Below are positions 51,654-60,398 of a DNA stretch of 62,142 nucleotides, one piece after another. The notes beneath the pieces are model-generated. The model had not been told where the DNA came from. It did not search any database and was given only the letters and a program-made list of their open reading frames with translations. Made by a program: the position numbers and the translations under genes. The DNA is taken from the NCBI GenBank assembly GCA_011170375.1, contig DUEV01000011.1, positions 1 through 62,142 on the forward strand, written 5' to 3'. Source of the stretch: Dehalococcoidia bacterium (lineage in GTDB: Bacteria; Chloroflexota; Dehalococcoidia; Dehalococcoidales; Fen-1064). Each line of letters opens with the position of its first letter. Position 1 is the stretch's first letter.

Positions 51654-53870
51654 CTAACGCTGCCAGCGGTCCTTGGCCACGTGGTGGCGCTTAGGGGAGC
51701 GGTTGTCTCGATTGCGTGGTGTGAAATTTCGCGGAGGTGATGATCTGTGGCCACCTTCGGTCGCCTGCGGAGTTTTCTCAAAGACAGCCTTTCGGGACAG
51801 TCCAATTTTGCCGTCTTCGTTCTTGATGACCTTTACCGTGATTTCGTCACCGACCTTCACCTCATCTTCGATGGAGGGTACCCGGTAGTTGGCCAGTTCA
51901 CTGATGTGGACCATGCCCTCTTTGCCGGGCAGAATCTCGACGAAGGCGCCAAAGCTGAGCAGGCGGGTCACTTTTCCAGTGTAGATACCGCCAACCTCCA
52001 CCTCTCTGGTCAGGTTTTCGATTATCTCCATGGCACGGCGGGCAGCCGCTTCATCGGTGGCACCGATGATGACGAGCCCGCTATCGTCGATATCGACGGT
52101 CGTTTTGGTCTCGTCAATGATCGACCGGATTGTCTTGCCACCCGGACCGATTACAGTACCTATTTTATCAGTGCTGACCTGCATCTTGTACATGTGTGGT
52201 GCGTAGCGGCTGACCTCGGCCCGGCTGGCACTTATTGTCTGCTGCATCGTATCGAGGATGAAGAAGCGGGCAGGTCGAGCCTGGTCCAGCGTTGTCCGTA
52301 TTATATCCAGGCTGAGGCCGTGCAGCTTGGTATCCATCTGCATCGCGGTGATACCCTCGGTTGTACCGGCTACCTTGAAGTCCATGTCGCCGTAGGCATC
52401 CTCTATTCCCTCCAGGTCGGTGAGGACAACGTAACGGCCGTCCTTGCTGGTGACAAGCCCCATGGCTATTCCGGTAACTGCTCTGGTGACCGGTATCCCG
52501 GCATCCATGAGGGACATGCTGCTGGCGCATACGCTGGCCATAGAGGTACTACCATTAGAACTGAGTACCTCCGAGACTAGGCGGATTGTGTAGGGGAAGT
52601 CTTCGTCCCTGGGCAGGACTGGCAGCAATGCCCGCTCGGCCAGGGCACCGTGACCGATTTCACGGCGGCCGGGACCACCGATCCGTCTTACTTCGCCCGT
52701 AGAAAACGGCGGGAAATTGTAGTGGTGGATGAAGCGCTTTGACTCTTCAATCCCTAAGCCATCGAGCATCTGTTCTTTCTTGACGGAACCCAGTGTAGCA
52801 ATCGTCAGTACCTGAGTGAGGCCGCGACTGAACAGGGCGGAACCGTGGGTACGAGGCAGGAGTCCGGCCTCGCAGTGCAGAGGGCGCACCTCATCGACAC
52901 CTCGTCCGTCAGGACGCTGTCCCCGGTCCAGGATGTTACTCCTGATAGCAGTCCTCACTGCCTCGTCGAAGGCGGCCAGCAGCTCCTCCCTAGGGAACCG
53001 TTCCTCGAACTGGTCAACAATCTCTGCCTTGAGCTCAGAGAGCGCCTGCTCCCGATGCGGTTTCTCTGTCTGGTACAGGGCTTGGTCAAGCCGGGCATCC
53101 AGGACTGGCGAAATAGCAGCGGCAGCCTCGGGGCTGACTTTAGTGCCAGCCGAGACCTCCTCCTTGGGCTTGCCACAGGCCTGCTGAAGTTCTTCCTGAA
53201 TTCGGATGATAGCCTGGTTTGCTTCGTGCCCGAATTCTACCGCCCGGAGTACAATTTCCTCGGAAATCTCGCTGGCATCGGCTTCTACCATGACGATGGC
53301 ATCTTTGGTGCTGGCGACGACGAGGTCTAGCTTGGAGTCTTCCAGTTCGATGAAGGTCGGATTCAGTACCAGTTCGTCGTTGATATAGCCGACGTGAACG
53401 GCACCAACCGGACCGGCGAATGGAACCTCGGACATTGATAGTGCCGCAGAGCTGCCGATAAGGGCCAGTATATCGGGGTCGTTTTCCTGGTCAGCCGAAA
53501 GGACCGTGATGACAAGCTGAATATCCCGTCGCCACTCTTTGGGCAGAAGAGGACGTAACGGCCGGTCGGTAAGTCGACTGGTCAGGGTTGCCTCCTGGCT
53601 GGGACGGCCCTCTCGCCGGATCCAGCCGCCAGGAATCTTGCCGGCGGCATAGAGTCTCTCCTCATAATCAACGGTCAGTGGCAGGAAGTCGACACCTTCC
53701 CGGGGCTGGTCGGCGATGCAGCCGGTCACCAGAACGACGGTCTCGCCGTAGGTGACGGTGATGGCTGCACCGGCTTGCGTAGCCAGCTTCCCTGTCTCGA
53801 TAATCAGGTTTCTGCCACCAATCTCACACTCAAATATCTGGGGTGCTAACAAAAGTTCATTCCTCCGCAT
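51654..53870 (-). CDS. pnp: Polyribonucleotide nucleotidyltransferase
   Basis: PNPase degrades RNA from the 3' end with phosphate. The protein of about 738 residues has two RNase PH domains (GRNLIIETGKLATQAGAAI, RREGRPSQEATLTSRL, DFKVAGTTEGITAMQMD with catalytic Asp), a KH domain (IGPGGKTIRSIIDETKTTV) and an S1 domain (GKVTRLLSFGAFVEILPGKEGMVHISEL), then a basic tail. Start: an ATG at 53870 has no ribosome site; a TTG at 53852 lies 9 nt after a perfect GGAGG and may be the true start. It follows rpsO by 7 bp. Confidence 0.95.
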   Translation of the reverse strand: MRRNELLLAPQIFECEIGGRNLIIETGKLATQAGAAITVTYGETVVLVTGCIADQPREGVDFLPLTVDYEERLYAAGKIPGGWIRREGRPSQEATLTSRLTDRPLRPLLPKEWRRDIQLVITVLSADQENDPDILALIGSSAALSMSEVPFAGPVGAVHVGYINDELVLNPTFIELEDSKLDLVVASTKDAIVMVEADASEISEEIVLRAVEFGHEANQAIIRIQEELQQACGKPKEEVSAGTKVSPEAAAAISPVLDARLDQALYQTEKPHREQALSELKAEIVDQFEERFPREELLAAFDEAVRTAIRSNILDRGQRPDGRGVDEVRPLHCEAGLLPRTHGSALFSRGLTQVLTIATLGSVKKEQMLDGLGIEESKRFIHHYNFPPFSTGEVRRIGGPGRREIGHGALAERALLPVLPRDEDFPYTIRLVSEVLSSNGSTSMASVCASSMSLMDAGIPVTRAVTGIAMGLVTSKDGRYVVLTDLEGIEDAYGDMDFKVAGTTEGITAMQMDTKLHGLSLDIIRTTLDQARPARFFILDTMQQTISASRAEVSRYAPHMYKMQVSTDKIGTVIGPGGKTIRSIIDETKTTVDIDDSGLVIIGATDEAAARRAMEIIENLTREVEVGGIYTGKVTRLLSFGAFVEILPGKEGMVHISELANYRVPSIEDEVKVGDEITVKVIKNEDGKIGLSRKAVFEKTPQATEGGHRSSPPRNFTPRNRDNRSPKRHHVAKDRWQR

Positions 53871-53877
53871 GCCGGCA

Positions 53878-54141
53878 CTACTTGCGTAGACCAAGACTCG
53901 TGATCAGCTTGTGGTACCGGCCAACATCTTCCTTACTGAGATAGGAGAGAAGTCTTCTCCTTTGTATTACCAGTTTAAGCAGACCACGCTGCGTACTGTA
54001 GTCGTGCCGATTGGCCACCATATGCCCCGTCAGTTGGTTTATTCTTTCGGTGAGCAGGGCTACCTGGACCTCGGCTGACCCGGTATCGCCTTCGTGTCGC
54101 TCATAATTCTTAATAATTTCTTGTTTCTTAGTTTTTTCCAA
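53878..54141 (-). CDS. rpsO: 30S ribosomal protein S15
   Basis: The 87-residue protein binds 16S rRNA. It has IIKNYERHEGDTGSAEVQVALLTERINQLTGHM and RGLLKLVIQRRRLLSYL. I chose TTG at 54141, six nt after AGGAG; the longer frame begins with a GTG at 54156 whose first codons overlap that ribosome site. rpsO and pnp adjacent is the usual bacterial order, and S15 often controls its own mRNA. Confidence 0.94.
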   Translation of the reverse strand: MEKTKKQEIIKNYERHEGDTGSAEVQVALLTERINQLTGHMVANRHDYSTQRGLLKLVIQRRRLLSYLSKEDVGRYHKLITSLGLRK

Positions 54142-54182
54142 ACTGTACTCCTGCACGATTATGTCCTGTCTGAGGTCAATTG

Positions 54183-54211
54183 ATTATAACACAGTGTCGA
54201 CATAACTGTAA
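54183..54211 (-). promoter_or_regulatory. Promoter of the rpsO-pnp-dap operon
   Basis: On the minus strand TTACAG (54206-54211) and a perfect TATAAT (54183-54188) are 17 bp apart, about 40 bp before the rpsO start. Confidence 0.6.
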
Positions 54212-54225
54212 ACGGAGTTCCGGCC

Positions 54226-54254
54226 TTGACAGTTTACACGATTCCGTGTATTAT
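54226..54254 (+). promoter_or_regulatory. Promoter of the macrodomain gene
   Basis: TTGACA (54226-54231) and TATTAT (54249-54254) are 17 bp apart, about 50 bp before the start at 54306. It is divergent from the rpsO promoter. Confidence 0.65.
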
Positions 54255-54305
54255 TTCGATAAATTTTAGAGAGAACCCTGTGACGGTCTTTGCGGAGAGT
54301 GGATA

Positions 54306-54821
54306 ATGGTTGAAATTGACGTTCGTCAGGGAGATATCACCCGGCTTGCGTTTGATGCTGTGGTGAACGCGGCTAATAACCATCTGTGGATGGGTGGTGG
54401 TGTTGCCGGTGCCCTGAAGCGGGCCGGGGGCCCGGAGATAGAGGCAGAGGCGCTGTCAAAGGGTCCCATACCGGTCGGAGAAGCAGCCGTTACCACCGCC
54501 GGCAAGCTGCCGGCCAGGTATGTCATTCATGCGGCTGTGATGGGACAGGACCTGCGGACTGATGCTGAGAAGATCCGGCAGGCAACGAGGAACAGCCTTC
54601 TTCGGGCCGGTGAGATTGGTGTCAGGACTATCGCCTTTCCTGCCCTGGGCACCGGGGTGGGTGGCTTCCCTCTTGGTGAGTGCGCCCGCATAATGATTCA
54701 CGAGGTGATGCAGTATCCAGCTGAGGGAAGCACTCTGGAGAAGGTGGTCTTTGTCCTCTTTGACGAGGCTGCCTTCGCGGTGTTCCAGCAGGAGATGGAT
54801 CGGCAGACAGGTCAGAAGTAG
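54306..54821 (+). CDS. Macrodomain protein (O-acetyl-ADP-ribose deacetylase-like)
   Basis: The 171-residue single-domain protein has VRQGDITRLAFDAVVNAANNHLWMGGGVAGAL, the MacroD-type loop with Asn-Ala-Ala-Asn and GGGV, PVGEAAVTTAGKLPARYVIHA, and IAFPALGTGVGGFPLGECARIM. Such proteins hydrolyse O-acetyl-ADP-ribose or remove ADP-ribose from acidic residues. It stands alone downstream of its own promoter. Confidence 0.92.
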   Translation: MVEIDVRQGDITRLAFDAVVNAANNHLWMGGGVAGALKRAGGPEIEAEALSKGPIPVGEAAVTTAGKLPARYVIHAAVMGQDLRTDAEKIRQATRNSLLRAGEIGVRTIAFPALGTGVGGFPLGECARIMIHEVMQYPAEGSTLEKVVFVLFDEAAFAVFQQEMDRQTGQK

Positions 54822-54955
54822 ACACAATGTCGTCAGGCTTGGCCATCTCGATTCGATATTGAAGGGTTTTCAGCATTCTGGTCATAGCTGCAGAGGTCGG
54901 GTCAATCGAGTTATATTCTTTGATGGGTATACAGTGGGCAAAAAGGAGGTTAAAC

Positions 54956-55714
54956 ATGTCGGTTGATTTTGAGAAAGAAGGAAGGCTTGCCACTATAACG
55001 ATGAACCGTCCTGAAAAACTGAATGCCATCAACGCGGAGCAAAGTCGGGCGATGAGTGAGGCACTGGTGAGGTTCCGTGATGACCCTGAGCTCTGGGTAG
55101 CCATCATTACCGGTGCTGGCGACAGGGCGTTTTCCGCGGGGGCTAATATTACAGGTTTTCTTGACAGGCGACCTGGAGAGAGAGATGACAGGGCGGAGCG
55201 GGTGCGTGGTGACAATATATGGAAACCACTGATTGCGGCCATACATGGCTACTGTCTGGGTGGAGGGCTGGAGCTTGCCCTGACCTGTGATATCAGAATA
55301 GCTGCCGATAACTCCCGGCTGGGTCTACCGGAGATAAAGGTGGGTGTGATAGCCGGTGGCGGAGGTGTTAGTAGACTGCCCAGATTTATTCCCAGGGCGA
55401 TAGCGTCCGAGATGATACTGACGGGTAAACATATAGATGCCCAAGAGGCATACCGCATTGGTCTGGTCAATGAAGTCGTGCCGCGCGACCAGCTAATGCC
55501 AACCGCGAAAAAATGGGCTGAGACTATCTGTGAAGCGGGGCCTTTGCAGGTCAGGGCGGCCAAAGAGGGTCTTATCAGGGGTTATAACTTGACACTGGCA
55601 GAGTCCGATCAACTGGTGAGAGACCTGGCAGCTTCTCTCAGGGGTACCGAGGATGCTAAAGAGGGAGCCCGGGCTTTTGTCGAGAAGAGGAAGCCTAACT
55701 GGAAGGGAAAATAG
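54956..55714 (+). CDS. Enoyl-CoA hydratase/isomerase family protein
   Basis: The 252-residue crotonase-fold protein has [31 protein letters not shown] with the oxyanion site, [21 protein letters not shown] and [20 protein letters not shown]. The two Glu positions used by hydratases are present, so a hydratase role is likely, in fatty- or branched-acyl-CoA metabolism. The ATG at 54956 follows AAAAAGGAGG; the upstream frame extension is not supported. Confidence 0.93.
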   Translation: MSVDFEKEGRLATITMNRPEKLNAINAEQSRAMSEALVRFRDDPELWVAIITGAGDRAFSAGANITGFLDRRPGERDDRAERVRGDNIWKPLIAAIHGYCLGGGLELALTCDIRIAADNSRLGLPEIKVGVIAGGGGVSRLPRFIPRAIASEMILTGKHIDAQEAYRIGLVNEVVPRDQLMPTAKKWAETICEAGPLQVRAAKEGLIRGYNLTLAESDQLVRDLAASLRGTEDAKEGARAFVEKRKPNWKGK

Positions 55715-55764
55715 TTACGTAGTACTGAATATGGGTGGTTACTGGTGAGAGATTGGCTGGAGAG

Positions 55765-56046
55765 ATGATGACGGTCAAGCCTTCGGAGAAGGACGTCGTC
55801 GCTGCCTGGAAAAGTCGGGTACGGAACGGTACGGTATTTACCACCGAGCAGGGTGAACTGGTAGAGATTGTCTATCCGGGGAGGCGTAGTGATGGGTGGG
55901 GGGCGGACTTTCAGGATGCGGTTATTGCTACCGGCGGTCAGCTGAGGAAGGGAGACATCGAGGTCCACGTAAAATCGAGTGACTGGAGGTTGCATCGACA
56001 TCACCTTGACCCTTCATACAACCGGGTAGTCCTGCATGTGGTGTGA
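55765..56046 (+). pseudogene. DUF2851 gene, cut short by the mobile element
   Basis: The frame encodes KPSEKDVVAAWKSRV, then TVFTTEQGELVEIVYPGRR, GADFQDAVIATGGQLRKGDIEVHVKSSDWRLH and HHLDPSYNRVVLHVV, matching the opening of DUF2851 proteins that are normally about 400 residues. After LHVV, where the family usually goes on with Trp, a TGA appears; from there the sequence belongs to the element. The 3' part of the gene should lie to the right of the window. Start is ATG 55765 or 55768. Confidence 0.75.
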
Positions 56047-57572
56047 TGCATTGACAGGGATGCAACCGACTCTACGAGCTTGGGGCTAGGTAATTTCAGC
56101 CTGACTTCGACGTGATTACTACCAGTGATTACCACTCTGTCTACTATCTCTTCCAGTAACTGTCGTTTGGCTTCGTTTGTGGCGGATTCAAACCAGCCCC
56201 AGTTGTATTCTTTGTGTAGCCAGTCAGCACGTGTGAGAAGTTCCTCAACTCGCTCCATTTGACCGCCGTCTGTTATCATCTGCTCTAGCTTCTGTATCTC
56301 CTCTTGGTGTTGTTCTTCCTCAGCGATGATAGCGCGATACTGCAACTCTGCTTCCTTTGGACTCAGATAGCCTTTCCTCTCACGAGTGGCAATCAGTTGA
56401 CGTTGACGGCTGCAGTCATCGAGTGCTTCTTGCTCTCTGTGCAAGGCTTCATTGAGAGAGCCTTTCTGATTCTCAAACTCAACCAACAGGTGTTTGATAG
56501 CATCATCTTCAGATACCAGTGTGCCTATCTCGTCTACCACTTCAGACCAGACATATTGCTCCAATATGTTAGCCTTAATGGGATGGGGTCTCCGGCACTG
56601 GTAACGATATGGATAGTTCCTTGTCCCGTAGCACTGGTAGTACCGGCGGTTGTCTGAGCTATGACCAACAAAACTCTTGCCACAGTTACCGCACTTTAAC
56701 AGGCCACGTAGCAGGTAAAACTGCTTGCTGTTGCCTGTACTGTATTTGTGGTTAAGCTTTAATCTCTTCTGTACTCTATCCCATAATTCCTCTGATACGA
56801 TTGGTTCGCATGGGATATAGATATGTTTGTCTTGCGTTTTCTTTTTACGGCTACCCGAACGCTTGGTTGTCTTGTTCCAGCGGTATTGACCCTTGTAGAT
56901 TGGGTTACGAAGCCATGTTGAGATTTGCTGAGTGGTTAGACCTTGTCCACCATTCCGGCAGGTAAAACCGTGTTCATTAGCATATTTCCACCAAGAACGA
57001 GCACTCTTACCACTGCCGACCCAACTGAATAGGTCTCGTATCCATCTGGCTTCTTCCTCAACGACTACTATCTGACCATCACGGATAGTGTAACCATAGT
57101 CAATTCTGTTACCACCCGGATGCAATTGCTTAATCTTTGCCCGGTATTCTCGGCCAAACTGAGTCCTTTCCCTGATACCGTCTAGCTCGATTTTGCCGAC
57201 TACAGCCAGTAGGGAGAAGTAGTTCATGTCCAACATCTCCTCAACTGCCTCTAGCTTAATGTCGAGTGGTTCCACGACCTCCATCAAGGCAGCAGCCGGA
57301 TACATACCACGGCTTAATCTGTCAGCCTTCCAGCATACTATCACGTCAAACTTGCCTTCTCTCGTATCGGTTAGCATCCGATGGAACGCTGGCCGTTTCT
57401 TTTTGGCTCCGGAATACCCAACGTCTATGTATCGATCAACGATAACGTATCCTTTGTGCTGGCAGTACTCCTCAATCTTGGCTACCTGTGTTGGGATAGA
57501 GGCTTTGTCCTCCTCACCCTGTGCTGCCGTGCTCACCCTCGCATATAACGCTGCTTTGGTCGGCTCTGTCAT
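56001..57572 (-). CDS. Large serine recombinase (integrase)
   Basis: The 523-residue protein has the resolvase domain with catalytic Ser14 (LYARVST), IPTQVAKIEEYC, SGAKKKRPAFHRML and VCWKADRLSRG; a recombinase domain (GGNRIDYGY, LTTQQISTWLRNPIYKGQYRW); and a zinc-ribbon domain (LLKCGNCGKSFVGH, YYQC, then a later Cys) with a long coiled coil (about 365-440). It integrates and excises the element. The ATG follows AAAGGAGGAG. Codons for about the last 14 residues and the TGA (56001-56003) overlap the truncated DUF2851 gene on the other strand, so the C terminus changes on excision. Confidence 0.95.
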   Translation of the reverse strand: MTEPTKAALYARVSTAAQGEEDKASIPTQVAKIEEYCQHKGYVIVDRYIDVGYSGAKKKRPAFHRMLTDTREGKFDVIVCWKADRLSRGMYPAAALMEVVEPLDIKLEAVEEMLDMNYFSLLAVVGKIELDGIRERTQFGREYRAKIKQLHPGGNRIDYGYTIRDGQIVVVEEEARWIRDLFSWVGSGKSARSWWKYANEHGFTCRNGGQGLTTQQISTWLRNPIYKGQYRWNKTTKRSGSRKKKTQDKHIYIPCEPIVSEELWDRVQKRLKLNHKYSTGNSKQFYLLRGLLKCGNCGKSFVGHSSDNRRYYQCYGTRNYPYRYQCRRPHPIKANILEQYVWSEVVDEIGTLVSEDDAIKHLLVEFENQKGSLNEALHREQEALDDCSRQRQLIATRERKGYLSPKEAELQYRAIIAEEEQHQEEIQKLEQMITDGGQMERVEELLTRADWLHKEYNWGWFESATNEAKRQLLEEIVDRVVITGSNHVEVRLKLPSPKLVESVASLSMHHTTCRTTRLYEGSR

Positions 57573-57711
57573 GTCTCCTCCTTTGCCAAAACCATCTTAA
57601 CTCATTAACGAAAGGACAGGACTCGTAGAACGGACAACGGCTACATTCAAGAGTGACAAGCTCTTGACACCATTTCACATTCGTACGAATCCAGTCCTTG
57701 CTTTTCAGGTC

Positions 57712-58104
57712 TTAATCCTCTTCGTCTTCTTCATCCGTATCATCGTCGACAATGTGGACTGAGTTCGGGTCAATGGCAATATCATTGGGATTTAGACCCA
57801 TGTCTTCCACGTCATCGATGATGCGGCTTAGCCTTTTCAATCTTTTCATGACGAAATTCTCCTTTCTGCTTTGTCTTGACTGGTGTGTGGGTATGGGCTC
57901 CGTAGTAATCCTTCTGCTGTTTATCATGTCAGCAACATCTCTGGCTTTGACCATTATCCGGCCCCGTTGACTAATCTGATAGGCGGGCAGTGTGCCATTG
58001 CCAATCCAAGTTCTAACCGTCTGCGAACTGATGCCTAACAAATTAGCCACAGCACTTGTTGTTAGCCATTGACTATTGTTATTAATCATAATCAATAATA
58101 ACAC
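57712..58104 (-). CDS. HTH (excisionase-type) protein with acidic C-terminal tail
   Basis: The 130-residue protein has a HTH_17 domain (WLTTSAVANLLGISSQTVRTWIGNGTLPAYQISQRG with recognition helix and wing; about 13-48) and then ARDVADMIN. The C-terminal half is helical and ends in a run of Asp and Glu. In this setting it may be the recombination directionality factor or a regulator. The start may be Met6 (58089); no ribosome site decides. Confidence 0.7.
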   Translation of the reverse strand: MLLLIMINNNSQWLTTSAVANLLGISSQTVRTWIGNGTLPAYQISQRGRIMVKARDVADMINSRRITTEPIPTHQSRQSRKENFVMKRLKRLSRIIDDVEDMGLNPNDIAIDPNSVHIVDDDTDEEDEED

Positions 58105-58149
58105 ATTTGTTCTAGTATCTCAAATCTAGAATAGTATATATTGTTGCTA

Positions 58150-58200
58150 GTGGAGCGTAATGCTCCGCTCGGTGCTTCGCACCTTCGCTCCGCATTACTA
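58150..58200. repeat. Hairpin-forming element between two element genes
   Basis: GTAATGC and GCATTAC are inverted around an inner GGTGC-TTC-GCACC hairpin and repeated CTCCGC-like units. It is much more GC-rich than its surroundings. It could be a terminator without a T tract, a protein-binding site or a cruciform. Simpler hairpins (GCCCTTAGGGC near 59833; CGCCC-TTA-CGGGCG near 60217) occur in the other gaps of the element. Confidence 0.45.
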
Positions 58201-58242
58201 ATACAACATTGTTTTTCTCAAACTACACCTCTACTGCCCGCT

Positions 58243-58497
58243 TCATTCATTGCTATCCTCATCCCCAAATTCATCATTGTCATCATATTCTTCCTCGTCC
58301 TCGTCATCCCACTTTTGATGATATTCCGGCTCAGGTCGATAATGCCATACTTTGTACGCATCCCACCGATAATATGGTTTCTCTGGCTCCGGTTGTTCTC
58401 TGGGTGTAAAATCCAGTGGTAATGATGGCTGTCCTGGTAGTGGTGGAGTATTTTTCTTCTTTCTTCTCAACTTATCCTCCTCTCTCGTGTCACTCAC
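58243..58497 (-). CDS. Small Pro-rich/acidic protein of the element
   Basis: I do not recognise this 84-residue product. It begins basic (EEDKLRRKKKN), then has a Pro-rich section (PPLPGQPSLPLDFTP), aromatic WDAYKVWHYRP and an Asp/Glu tail. It is likely disordered apart from the aromatic part. The start is GTG without a good ribosome site. It lies between the HTH gene and the ATPase on the same strand, in typical element gene spacing. Confidence 0.5.
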   Translation of the reverse strand: MSDTREEDKLRRKKKNTPPLPGQPSLPLDFTPREQPEPEKPYYRWDAYKVWHYRPEPEYHQKWDDEDEEEYDDNDEFGDEDSNE

Positions 58498-58574
58498 AAA
58501 CTGAAAACTGTACAGACTGAATAAACTACAGCGGCAGTTTGTTTAGTTTTTTAGATATAATAGTTTTTAGTTTT

Positions 58575-59564
58575 TTATGGCTGACACCATGGGCACCTTG
58601 TTACTCTCGACTTATAAATGTATTGATTGTGTGGTCCGGCATCATGCCCCAGACAACCCATATCTTCAAGCATCCGGAATCCAGCCCTCACTTCAACTTC
58701 AGATACCCCTTTCTCGGCATCATCTACAATGTCCTTTACCGTTAATCTCGGTGCCGGTTGAAAATCAAGAAACTGGTGGAGGAGGTCATGGCATATCTTG
58801 TCGGTGATAGGGTCGTCCACCGGTCTGTACCGCCCGTCATATTCCATTCGAAGCCACGTATCACTTTCATCAATCCTGACACGGAATGGTGTTGGGGTAA
58901 TGTCCTTACGAGACTGTGGGATGACACCAATCTTCTCTAACTTGCCACTGGTTTTTTGAACTGTTCTGACTTCGTATGCCGCTTGTGTTTTCGCCAGTAT
59001 GGCTCCACTCCCCCTTAACCTCTGGTAGAAAGTACCCTTCTCCATTTTGTTCAGATGGTGGGTAACTAAAGCACATGAATTCTCCAACGCCATCAACTCT
59101 TCAATACCATCAGCTACCCTAGTCATCTGACCAGCGTCATTTTCGTTAAAGTGATGGAAACAAGCCAAGTGGTCAAACACAAGGAGGATTGGCTTTAGAG
59201 ATAGTATCTCTGCTTTTATTCCTGACCATGTTGCTTGATTTTCGAGAAGTAGGCCAGAGCGATATTGAAAATCTACCTCGTAAGGGATTCTATATCCTTG
59301 ACCGGTAAGACCAGCACGGATACGGACACCACGGTCACGGAGAACGGGATAGTCAGTATCAGAATCGATAATCATAACGTTACCGGATTGAACCTGCTGA
59401 CCGAATATTGGTACACCAGCAGCGACGTGGTATGCGATTGTATCAACCAACAAACTCTTACCATCACCAGGGATACCGCCCACCAGTGTAAATCCTCCCA
59501 CTAAGCCGTCAACAACGTAGTTAATTGTGTTTACATTACGGTGAAAAAATTTACCGTTCCTCAT
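58575..59564 (-). CDS. RepA/RecA-like hexameric ATPase of the element
   Basis: The 329-residue protein has an N-terminal RecA-type core with Walker A GGIPGDGKSLL (about 28-38), MIIDSDTD, Walker B ILLVFDHLACF, and THHLNKMEKGTFYQRLRGSGAI, resembling plasmid RepA helicases and related AAA_25 proteins. A winged-helix-like C-terminal part follows and ends with a CPWC motif. It may unwind DNA for plasmid-like replication of the excised element. It overlaps the AbrB-type gene by 14 bp. Confidence 0.85.
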   Translation of the reverse strand: MRNGKFFHRNVNTINYVVDGLVGGFTLVGGIPGDGKSLLVDTIAYHVAAGVPIFGQQVQSGNVMIIDSDTDYPVLRDRGVRIRAGLTGQGYRIPYEVDFQYRSGLLLENQATWSGIKAEILSLKPILLVFDHLACFHHFNENDAGQMTRVADGIEELMALENSCALVTHHLNKMEKGTFYQRLRGSGAILAKTQAAYEVRTVQKTSGKLEKIGVIPQSRKDITPTPFRVRIDESDTWLRMEYDGRYRPVDDPITDKICHDLLHQFLDFQPAPRLTVKDIVDDAEKGVSEVEVRAGFRMLEDMGCLGHDAGPHNQYIYKSRVTRCPWCQP

Positions 59565-59739
59565 CGTCTTTCTCCTTCGGTAGCCGTGGAATACATACCA
59601 TTACCACACCATCAAAGTAGGTGATGGCAACTCTATCGCCAAACTGAACCATATTTCGGTCAGCGAATTGCTTCGGTAGTGTTATCGCACGACTACCTCC
59701 AACGTTGATGATTTTCCTGGTTGTTACCTTGGTGTCCAT
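59551..59739 (-). CDS. AbrB/MazE-type DNA-binding protein
   Basis: The 62-residue protein has the swapped-hairpin fold pattern TTRKIINVGGSRAITLPKQFADRN and GDRVAITYFDGVVMVCIP. I chose the ATG at 59739 after AGGAGGT; an upstream extension of 15 codons is unsupported. Such proteins are antitoxins or transition regulators; no toxin partner adjoins, so it more likely regulates the following ATPase gene, which it overlaps. Confidence 0.85.
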   Translation of the reverse strand: MDTKVTTRKIINVGGSRAITLPKQFADRNMVQFGDRVAITYFDGVVMVCIPRLPKEKDDEER

Positions 59740-60398
59740 ATACTGATACCTCCTAAAAAGAATAAAGGACACCGCTCTTCCCACCGGTTTTTTAACGTTG
59801 GCTACGGTGAGAACAACGGTGCCCTTTAGCGCCCTTAGGGCAAGTTATTTAAGGCTCGAGGGGTCTTACCATTATTAAAGTGCTACATATAGTATATCAT
59901 ACATTAGGCAACTATTCAAGTTTATGAACATTTTCAGTCATTCTACTTGATATTTTTAATGTTTTGTAACAAATACTCCCAAAAACGCCAAAATACTACA
60001 TTATATATATTAATTCGCACTATGAGGTTTGGACTTGATTACTCGCGACGTTGACAACCTGTTACATATCATTATTACTGAGTTAGTTGGGGGGTAGGTC
60101 AGACTCGTTGTGTAAAACACTCTTGATAAAAGTCGAAGGCCGCTTGCCTCCTTTCTTGGTCATTATTAGACCGCATTCTATATGTGACAACTGTGTTCTT
60201 CATCCAACCGCTTTTGCGCCCTTACGGGCGTTCCCAGTTCGCGTCATTAAACTGAAAAGTGATATGGCAGTCTAACTTCGCTCTCTGGTCTTGTTTATGC
60301 TCATTTTCTTTTTTTATCACATATGTATTGTTTCCACAGAAATAAGTTGTATAATACCTTACGTTGGATTATAGCTTGTATTCATATGGAGATTAATT
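59740..60398. promoter_or_regulatory. Divergent AT-rich control region of the element
   Basis: About 660 bp without a convincing gene separate the leftward replication-type genes from the rightward cargo pair. TATAAT (60349-60354, in TTGTATAATACC) is a probable -10 for the cargo, and TATGGAGATT is the ribosome site before 60399. AT-rich stretches with repeated TATAT (59880-59900, 60000-60010) make an origin of replication possible but I see no iterons. Confidence 0.4.

Noticed and set aside
51747-52580. 277-codon plus-strand frame
   Set aside because: It is antisense to pnp, whose domains are unmistakable.
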